A stretch of DNA of 38,617 bases, taken from an uncultured Spirochaetaceae bacterium (GTDB lineage Bacteria > Spirochaetota > Spirochaetia > Treponematales > Treponemataceae). A program made the position numbers and the translations under genes. Shown one piece after another: positions 33,357 to 38,617 of this stretch. The notes beneath the pieces are model-generated. The model was not told the DNA's origin. It made no database searches and was given only the letters and a program-made list of their open reading frames with translations. The DNA lies in NCBI GenBank assembly GCA_902783155.1, contig CACZPR010000112.1, positions 1 to 38,617 of the forward strand, in the 5' to 3' direction. Position 1 is the first letter of the stretch, and each line of letters opens with the position of its first letter.

Positions 33357-33560
33357 TTATTGCCTTGACTTGTCCTCAAGATGGTACTGGACCTCGTTTT
33401 CAAAAAGCTGTCGTGCGGCAAGGCTAACAACCTTGTCATCGTTTTCGCTAATCAGCGGGTCGTCAACCTTTGCAAGCTGGAATGCGCGTCTGCTGGCGGC
33501 TACAGTAATAGCGTAGATACTTTTCTTATATTTAACAAGCTCTTCAAGTGGAAAAATCAT
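33357..33560 (-). CDS. rpoZ: RNA polymerase omega subunit
   Basis: The 67-residue protein carries the omega core YAITVAASRRAFQLA followed by the acidic segment and KVVSLAARQLFENE, corresponding to the part of omega that clamps the beta' C-terminus. It is short compared with E. coli omega (91 aa), as in other spirochaetes and Firmicutes. GAGGTG precedes ATG 33560. It forms an operon with miaA. Confidence 0.85.
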   Translation of the reverse strand: MIFPLEELVKYKKSIYAITVAASRRAFQLAKVDDPLISENDDKVVSLAARQLFENEVQYHLEDKSRQ

Positions 33561-33593
33561 CGTAACACCTCTATCCCTACTATGGTAGCATAC

Positions 33594-33622
33594 AGTATAT
33601 CATATAAAAAGTGGCATGTCTA
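33594..33622 (-). promoter_or_regulatory. Sigma-70 promoter of rpoZ-miaA
   Basis: On the minus strand: TAGACA (33622-33617), a 17-nt spacer and TATACT (33599-33594), five of six matches in each element. The -35 overlaps the last codons of the histidine kinase gene. Confidence 0.6.
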
Positions 33623-34996
33623 TGCTTTCTGAGGAACTGAAATGGGGATTGTTATTGTGAATGTGGTCCCGACGTTGACCTCGGACTTTACATCAATGTC
33701 CCATCCGTGGCTGTCGATTACGGTCTTGACTACGGAAAGTCCCACGCCCATGCCCTGTTCCCTTCTGGACGACGTTCCCCTGTAGAATATGTCGTAGATG
33801 TGGGCAAGGTCCTTCTCCTCGATTCCAATACCTGTGTCCTCTATGGAAATCTTTATCCTGTCTCCGCTCTGTTCCGCCCTTATGTAGATGGAGTCGTTCT
33901 CCTTCGTGTACCTGAGTGCGTTGTTGTAAAGGTTCTCCAGCGCGCGGGTGAAAAGATTTTTGTCCATGAAAACCGTGGCCGACTCTTCCACGTGGATTGT
34001 CGCCTGCGTCTTTCTTTTGTACACGTCCGCAGTTTCAACCGCGGAGGAGACAAATTCGTCAAGGACCGGCTTTATCGAAATCTGGGCAAGGTGCTGCCTC
34101 CACTCGTTTGTGTTGAGCTTCATGTAGTTTATGAGGTCGTTTATCATGGTCTCAAGCTGCTCTGCCTTGGTCTCGACTATTGAAAGCGACTTTTTTATGC
34201 TGTCCATGTCCGAAACGACACCATCGCTTATGGCCTCGGAGTATCCCTTTATCAACGCTACGGGGGTTCTCAGGTCGTGGCTTATTCCCATTATGAACTT
34301 GTTGCGCCTCTCCTGGTTGTCCTTCAGTGTTCCGCGCATCCTGTCAAGGTTTTCCGCAAGGGATGTTATTTCGTTGGTGTCCCTGCTTTTTTGGGGCAGT
34401 TCAAGCTTTGTGTCAAGCTCTCCGTTCGCAATCTTCTGTGTGTTGGCCTCAAGCAACTGTATGGAAGAAAATATCGTTCTGGAGAGGGCAATGGTCAGAG
34501 CTATGCAGATGGTCTCGAAAAGCAGCATGAGTATGAACGCCGGCATCATGTAGTTGGATTTCCGCCTGCTCTTGCTGTTCGATACCGGGGCGCGGGATAT
34601 TACAAGGGTCTTTCCGCTGTTGATTGTCCAAAAACTGTGCAGCTCCTGCATCTGGTAGTCGTATTCGCCGCTTGTGTCGCTCATGAACGTGATTATGTCG
34701 AAAAGCGAACGCACAGTCCCCGCCTTGAGCTCAGGGATGTTCGATATAAGTATGGAATGTTCGCTGTAGATTGCGACCTGAACGTTTGGAGGAATCGACT
34801 TGATTATGGACCGTATCTCGTCAAGCTCGTCGCTGGTGAGGTTCGTCGTGTTCAGCCTGCTGACTTCCCTGAATCCCTTCATCAGATAGCGCTGGGGGGA
34901 GGTGAGGTAGTGGTAGACGGGAAGCGACACCGCCACGGCAAGGGGAATCATTGCGATTGCGAATATCAGTATAGTGAACTGGGTCTTTATCTTCAT
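33620..34996 (-). CDS. Membrane sensor histidine kinase
   Basis: The 458-residue protein has membrane helices at about 7-30 and 151-172 around a periplasmic domain of about 115 residues. A HAMP-like linker follows (about 175-225), then the phosphoacceptor segment FIMGISHDLRTPVALIKGY with H240, and the ATPase domain with N-box ENLYNNALRYT, DTGIGIEEKDL and GMGVGLSVVK. The periplasmic domain has no recognisable fold. It would phosphorylate the response regulator encoded 54 nt upstream in the same transcript. The ribosome site GGAG precedes ATG 34996. Confidence 0.93.
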   Translation of the reverse strand: MKIKTQFTILIFAIAMIPLAVAVSLPVYHYLTSPQRYLMKGFREVSRLNTTNLTSDELDEIRSIIKSIPPNVQVAIYSEHSILISNIPELKAGTVRSLFDIITFMSDTSGEYDYQMQELHSFWTINSGKTLVISRAPVSNSKSRRKSNYMMPAFILMLLFETICIALTIALSRTIFSSIQLLEANTQKIANGELDTKLELPQKSRDTNEITSLAENLDRMRGTLKDNQERRNKFIMGISHDLRTPVALIKGYSEAISDGVVSDMDSIKKSLSIVETKAEQLETMINDLINYMKLNTNEWRQHLAQISIKPVLDEFVSSAVETADVYKRKTQATIHVEESATVFMDKNLFTRALENLYNNALRYTKENDSIYIRAEQSGDRIKISIEDTGIGIEEKDLAHIYDIFYRGTSSRREQGMGVGLSVVKTVIDSHGWDIDVKSEVNVGTTFTITIPISVPQKA

Positions 34997-35050
34997 AACG
35001 CTCCACCGGGCCGCCTTTGTTTTTCAGATTCGTGCATCTACCGGGCGGGT

Positions 35051-35743
35051 CTATTTCTCAAACCTGTAGCCCATTCCGAACATCGTCGTTATGTAACGCG
35101 GGTGGGTAGGGTCGTCCTCAATCTTTTTTCTGAGACGCTGTATGTATACCGCGACCGCTGTTATGTCTCCGTACTGGCTTTTCCACACGTGGTTGTAGAT
35201 TACATCGGGCGTCATCGGTTGTCCGGCGTTCCTCACAAGATACTCCAGAACCTCGTATTCCTTTGTTGACAGAGGGATTTTTTCGGTCCCATGCTTTTTG
35301 AGGACGCAGCTGTTGCAGAAAAGCGTGTAGTCGCCGAACGTGATTGTCTCCTCGACCGAAGCCTCAGTCACGAAAAGTCTGTCCAGTTTTCCCTTGACCC
35401 TCGCGACAAGCACCTTGGGGCTGAAAGGCTTTGCAACATAGTCGTCCGCTCCAAATCCAAGTCCTGCTATTATGTCCTCGTCCGCGTCCCTTGCGGAAAC
35501 AATTATCACGGGGATTGTGGTTTTGTATTCGGTCCTGAATTTCTTGAGGAAGTCCAGACCGCTCATGCCGGGAAGGTTAAGGTCCAGCAGCACCAGGTTC
35601 GGTGTGTATCCGCCCTGTAGTTTTTCAAGGGCAATCTCCGCTGTCTCGCAGGCCTCGCACTCGAATCCGGCGTTAATCATATACATGCTGACAAGCTGTG
35701 CCATCTCTGCCACGTCTTCTATAATCATTATGCTGTTCTTCAT
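35051..35743 (-). CDS. OmpR-family response regulator
   Basis: The 230-residue protein has a receiver domain (acidic pair E9-D10, phosphoacceptor D54 in LLDLNLPG, S/A at VSARD, K in AKPF). A winged-helix DNA-binding domain ends with YIQRLRKKIEDDPTHPRYITTMFGMGYRF. It pairs with the histidine kinase immediately downstream. ATG 35743 is chosen; a GTG at 35749 would add two residues and neither has a clear ribosome site. Its regulon is unknown, but the divergent flagellar operon begins 250 nt away and shares the intergenic region. Confidence 0.93.
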   Translation of the reverse strand: MKNSIMIIEDVAEMAQLVSMYMINAGFECEACETAEIALEKLQGGYTPNLVLLDLNLPGMSGLDFLKKFRTEYKTTIPVIIVSARDADEDIIAGLGFGADDYVAKPFSPKVLVARVKGKLDRLFVTEASVEETITFGDYTLFCNSCVLKKHGTEKIPLSTKEYEVLEYLVRNAGQPMTPDVIYNHVWKSQYGDITAVAVYIQRLRKKIEDDPTHPRYITTMFGMGYRFEK

Positions 35744-35850
35744 GGTCACAAGGATAAATCAAAAGTTCGCGGAAATCCATATTTTTTTTGTTATATAATG
35801 GATATTTTAGAACTTGCGCCCCGTCGATGCCCCAAACAGTTTTTATTTTC

Positions 35851-35878
35851 TAAAGGCGCGGGAACGGTTTTCCGATAT
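35851..35878 (+). promoter_or_regulatory. Candidate sigma-28 (FliA) promoter upstream of flbD
   Basis: TAAAGGCG (35851-35858), then TCCGATAT (35871-35878), close to the flagellar sigma-28 pattern TAAA-N15-GCCGATAA, with one extra spacer base. Start near 35887, a leader of about 105 nt. Confidence 0.5.
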
Positions 35879-35957
35879 ACAGGAATGGAGGACTTGCGTT
35901 AAAAGGGGCCGGACTGTAATTTTTTTCAAAAATTCAATTTTTTGGAGATTTCTTCAC

Positions 35958-35986
35958 TTGACGACTTTTTTATTAGCGTACATTAT
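35958..35986 (+). promoter_or_regulatory. Candidate sigma-70 promoter placing the start at the flbD ATG
   Basis: TTGACG (35958-35963), a 17-nt spacer and CATTAT (35981-35986). The expected start falls on or next to the ATG at 35993, which has no Shine-Dalgarno, so a leaderless message is possible. Confidence 0.4.
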
Positions 35987-35992
35987 GATAGA

Positions 35993-36190
35993 ATGATAGA
36001 AGTTACCAGGTTGGATGGGAAAAAATACTGGATAAATCCGCATCAGATTGAAAACATGGAAAACAATCCTGACCTCACTTTAACTCTCCTCTCAGGGAAA
36101 AAGGTCGTTGTCCGCGAAACACCCCAGGAAGTCGTGGACAAGATTATCGCCTACAGGAAGAGGATTGGTGGATTCAGCCAGGAACTTTGA
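35993..36190 (+). CDS. flbD: FlbD-family flagellar protein
   Basis: The 65-residue protein begins MIEVTRLDGKKYWINPHQIENME and ends KIIAYRKRIGGF, typical of the small FlbD (SwrD-like) family in spirochaete and Firmicute motility operons. In Bacillus the homologue SwrD raises motor power by acting with the stator, which fits its position before motA. The ATG at 35993 starts exactly at the family's first residue; a longer frame from 35942 would add 17 non-conserved residues. No ribosome site is evident. Confidence 0.9.
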   Translation: MIEVTRLDGKKYWINPHQIENMENNPDLTLTLLSGKKVVVRETPQEVVDKIIAYRKRIGGFSQEL

Positions 36191-36259
36191 GGCTGTGGTC
36201 CAAATTTTTTGACCGGCATGGCTACGAAGGCTTTTAATTACGGGTCTGTCCCCAGATTT

Positions 36260-36287
36260 TTGGTGGACTCCGTATTTAGTGTATAAA
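36260..36287 (+). promoter_or_regulatory. Weak promoter candidate upstream of motA
   Basis: TTGGTG, a 16-nt spacer and TATAAA. It could give motA transcription independent of flbD. The -10 is good, the -35 only moderate. Confidence 0.35.
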
Positions 36288-36314
36288 AGAAAAAAAAGGG
36301 AGGATTTTCTCTAA

Positions 36315-37097
36315 ATGGATTTCGCTAGTATAGTTGGATTTATCGGTGGCTTGGCTATGATTATTCTTGGTGTTCTTACATCGGGAAGCTCCATCACGAA
36401 CATCCTTGACCTTCCGTCAGTGTTCGTTACGGTCGGTGGTTCATACTTCTCACTGTGGATTGCCGCACCTATGAGCCAGGCTATAGGAGTATGGAAGATT
36501 CTGGGACGCTGTTTCAAGAAGTTTGAGTTCGGCGAGGAAAAGACGGTCCGCGACATGGTCCGCCTCAGCGAGCAGGCCAGACGTGAGGGTATCCTTGCAC
36601 TTGAGGACAGCCTTGACGATTTGGACGACAAGTTCCTGAGCAAAGGGCTTCACCTTATGGTTGACGGACACGACGGTTCTGCAATCCGCGCCATTCTTGA
36701 AAACGAGATGGCACAGACCGAGGCACGCCACATGGAATGGATAAGCCTTGTAAACGCATGGGCCGGTTACGCTCCAGGTTTCGGAATGATGGGTACGGTT
36801 ATCGGTTTGATTGGTATGTTGAAGAACCTTGAAGACAAATCTTCTCTCGGTCCTAACATGGCTGTTGCTTTGATTACAACACTTTACGGATCATTCCTTG
36901 CAAACTGGCTCTTCGGACCTATGGGCAACAAGCTCATGTGGCAGAACGGAAGGGAGATGAGGGCCAAGGACATGGTTCTTGAGGGAGTCCTCTCAATCCA
37001 GACCGGAGACAACCCGCGCATCCTCGCAACCAAGCTCCTCACTTATCTTGACCCGAAGGCAAGAAACACTCTGGAGCCGGAACTGCTTAAGGATTAA
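36315..37097 (+). CDS. motA: Flagellar stator protein MotA
   Basis: MotA forms the ring of five around a MotB dimer that couples ion flow to rotation. The 260-residue protein has four membrane helices: near residues 4-22 and 30-50, then 150-172 and 182-202 (WAGYAPGFGMMGTVIGLIGML, and VALITTLYGSFLANWLF). Between them is the cytoplasmic loop with RREGILALED and DDKFLSKGLHLMVDG that contacts FliG. GGGAGG precedes ATG 36315. motB follows after 17 nt. Confidence 0.96.
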   Translation: MDFASIVGFIGGLAMIILGVLTSGSSITNILDLPSVFVTVGGSYFSLWIAAPMSQAIGVWKILGRCFKKFEFGEEKTVRDMVRLSEQARREGILALEDSLDDLDDKFLSKGLHLMVDGHDGSAIRAILENEMAQTEARHMEWISLVNAWAGYAPGFGMMGTVIGLIGMLKNLEDKSSLGPNMAVALITTLYGSFLANWLFGPMGNKLMWQNGREMRAKDMVLEGVLSIQTGDNPRILATKLLTYLDPKARNTLEPELLKD

Positions 37098-37114
37098 TCT
37101 TAAAGGAAAGAACA

Positions 37115-37837
37115 ATGGCGAAAAGAGAAAAGAAGGAACCGGCGAAACCGTCAACCGCGTGGCTCGGTACTTATGGAGACATGATTACACTGATGCTCTG
37201 TTTCTTTGTTGCTATGTACGATCCGTCGGATTCCGATGCCGTGCAGATGGCGCAGCTCCAGGCATCCGTGAGCAACAACAACAATGGCGGTGGACAGTCG
37301 CTCAGTGCCGCACGTCTTTCCGATTTGGGAAACACCGTAAGTTCCCTGCCGGCACTCGAAAGGGGAATCCAGCTTGGACCCGCAAAGAAGAAGGCCGTCA
37401 CGATTTTTGAGCCGGACACAAAGAACAACCGCATCACCGTCACAAGCGATGAGAGGGGACTGGTAATTTCCCTGCTTTCCGACACATTTTTTGAGCAGGG
37501 GAGCGCGGACCTTAATATAGAAGAATGTCGGGACACATTGCTCAGGCTTTCGTCTTTTTTCAACGAGCCGGAGGTCAGCGACAAGAAGTTCAGAATCGAG
37601 GGACACACGGACGACACTCCTGTTTCCGCGGAGAGCGAATTCCCGAGCAACTGGGAGCTTTCTACGGCCCGGGCAGCGAATGTCCTGCACTATCTGAGCG
37701 CGCTTGGCGTGAACGAAAAGCAGTTCTCCATTGCGGGCTACGCGAACAACCAGCCGATGTTCGACAACGGGACACCGGAGGGCAAGGCCTACAACAGGCG
37801 TGTGGACATCATAATCCTGGACGAGGGACACTTTTGA
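37115..37837 (+). CDS. motB: Flagellar stator protein MotB
   Basis: The 240-residue protein has a short basic N-terminus, one membrane helix STAWLGTYGDMITLMLCFFVAMY carrying the essential proton-binding D22, a plug/linker region, and a C-terminal OmpA-like peptidoglycan-binding domain (about 115-240, with EGHTDDTPVSAESEFPSNWELSTARA and NRRVDI). It anchors MotA to the wall. AAAGGAAAG precedes ATG 37115. Confidence 0.96.
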   Translation: MAKREKKEPAKPSTAWLGTYGDMITLMLCFFVAMYDPSDSDAVQMAQLQASVSNNNNGGGQSLSAARLSDLGNTVSSLPALERGIQLGPAKKKAVTIFEPDTKNNRITVTSDERGLVISLLSDTFFEQGSADLNIEECRDTLLRLSSFFNEPEVSDKKFRIEGHTDDTPVSAESEFPSNWELSTARAANVLHYLSALGVNEKQFSIAGYANNQPMFDNGTPEGKAYNRRVDIIILDEGHF

Positions 37838-37929
37838 TACAGGCATTTAAAATAATGCTTAAAGATAAAAATTTGATGCCGATAAATAAATGAAGGGTGA
37901 CATTAGTTACAGAAAAAATGGAGGATATT

Positions 37930-38484
37930 ATGGCAGACGATAACAACGCAAGCGACTTTGCCGACGATGAAACCGGTGGAGCGCCAGCAAAAAAGGGTGG
38001 CGCAAGAAACGGTTTTGTTGGGCTTCTCAAGTGGATTTTGATTGCCGTTGCTGCAATAATTGTAATCGTTACGGTTGTGTTCATTACAATTGGACTTACA
38101 AAGAAGAACGGCAACAGCGGAACCGAAAATTTCTCTGTGGCTAGCGAATATACATCAAAGCGTGAGGCTCTCGACTGGTACACATCTTTGGATCAGATCA
38201 ACACGAACACTGACGAGGAGAATCCAGCGACTATCCGCATTCAGGTCAACCTGGGCTACAAGAAGGACGACAAGGCAGCGTCAACGGAAATTACAAGCCG
38301 CCGTGTGGAGATTACCGATACCCTGCGCCGCTTCTTCTCAGAGCAGACCGCCAACGATCTGAAGCCCCAGAACGAAGAGATTTTGAGACAGAACATCAAG
38401 GATCTGCTTAACGACACGATTTTAAGCGATTCAAGAATTAGGGACGTGCGCTTTACACAGTTGGATGTAACTCGGCAATACTAA
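37930..38484 (+). CDS. fliL: Flagellar basal-body-associated protein FliL
   Basis: The 184-residue protein has an acidic N-terminus and one membrane helix (LLKWILIAVAAIIVIVTVVFITIGL). The periplasmic domain has ATIRIQVNLGYKK, then ITDTLRRFFSEQTANDL and the end IRDVRFTQLDVTRQY, all typical of FliL. It forms a ring that stabilises the stator; in spirochaetes it affects the orientation of periplasmic flagella. ATG 37930 has GGAGG 5 nt upstream; ATG 37918 and GTG 37897 lie before that ribosome site. Confidence 0.93.
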   Translation: MADDNNASDFADDETGGAPAKKGGARNGFVGLLKWILIAVAAIIVIVTVVFITIGLTKKNGNSGTENFSVASEYTSKREALDWYTSLDQINTNTDEENPATIRIQVNLGYKKDDKAASTEITSRRVEITDTLRRFFSEQTANDLKPQNEEILRQNIKDLLNDTILSDSRIRDVRFTQLDVTRQY

Positions 38485-38513
38485 TTGACAAATTGCTTAG
38501 GTGGGATTAGGGA

Positions 38514-38617
38514 ATGAATGAAGTATTATCACAGGATGAAATAGACCAGCTCTTGCAGGCGATAAGTTCTGGTGATAATGAAACTGATGACTTTAAGCCG
38601 GTTTCAGACACCAGACG
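38514..38617 (+). CDS. fliM: Flagellar motor switch protein FliM, 3' end beyond the window
   Basis: Only the first 34 residues are present: MNEVLSQDEIDQLLQAIS followed by an acidic linker. LSQDEIDQLL is the conserved CheY-P-binding N-terminal peptide of FliM. TTAGGGA precedes ATG 38514, 29 nt after fliL. The gene order flbD-motA-motB-fliL-fliM fits spirochaete motility operons. Confidence 0.93.
   Translation, partial: MNEVLSQDEIDQLLQAISSGDNETDDFKPVSDTR

Noticed and set aside
36250-36272. GTCCCCA/TGGTGGAC hairpin between flbD and motA
   Set aside because: The stem needs a bulge and has no T-run; it overlaps the weak motA promoter candidate and cannot be called a terminator.
37838-37893. Short frame between motB and fliL (MLKDKNLMPINK)
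   Set aside because: Only 12 codons, no ribosome site, and no similarity to the small gene sometimes found at this place in treponemal motility operons.

Overview
The window looks like part of a Treponema (spirochaete) chromosome of intermediate G+C, probably a free-living or gut/rumen-type species. The grounds are a flbD-motA-motB-fliL-fliM motility cluster with spirochaete-like sequences, an rsb-type partner-switching trio, a short omega subunit, and a capD-like/DegT pair next to a molybdenum-hydroxylase-like pair, which I recall is also adjacent in T. pallidum. An aspartokinase/DapB branch is present, so biosynthesis is less reduced than in T. pallidum. Species assignment is inference.

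Layout. (1) 1-2131, plus strand: the 3' part of an uncharacterised treponemal gene, then pgeF. (2) 2121-7060, minus strand: a divergent sigma-factor-like gene, rdgB, a 746-aa EF-hand membrane protein and a PopT/DUF368 transporter, apparently one operon. It is preceded by a perfect sigma-54 promoter and a distal 12-bp inverted repeat. (3) 7249-8379, minus: adenosine deaminase with its terminator. (4) 8526-13961, plus: an RRM RNA-binding protein, an M28-like peptidase, lysC (probably leaderless), dapB, a LysM/degenerate-M23 envelope protein and a glycosyltransferase. (5) 13985-18262, plus: yebC with its own promoter and terminator, then ruvC-ruvA-ruvB-queA. (6) 18284-24738, minus: a translationally coupled cluster of NDP-sugar dehydratase, DegT aminotransferase and two molybdo-flavoprotein-like subunits that lack key cofactor motifs. 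(7) 24925-28984, plus: a small exported protein and a 1168-residue RlpA-like protein whose barrel and SPOR domains are joined by about 930 residues of acidic, proline-rich repeats. (8) 29177-32276, minus: ssrA (tmRNA) and the RsbU-RsbV-RsbW-like trio. (9) 32383-35743, minus: rpoZ-miaA and a histidine kinase/response regulator pair. (10) 35851-38617, plus: flbD-motA-motB-fliL-fliM, the last cut by the window end.

Themes. Much of the window concerns the envelope (PgeF, PopT, LysM protein, RlpA-like SPOR protein, sugar-nucleotide cluster, MotB) and alternative regulation (sigma-54 promoter feeding a sigma-like protein, partner-switching trio, two-component pair, sigma-28-like promoter at flbD). 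The two strongest candidates for something not yet described are the sigma-54-driven sigma-like operon and the sugar-linked cluster with a decayed molybdenum hydroxylase.

No stretch over 300 bases lacks a gene or RNA. The longer gaps are 7061-7317 (sigma-54 control region plus terminator), 8380-8525 (a possible leader hairpin), 24739-24924 (divergent, no convincing promoter), 28985-29176 (two terminators facing each other) and 35744-35992 (promoters for flbD). I found no tRNA, rRNA, CRISPR array, insertion sequence, prophage or origin.
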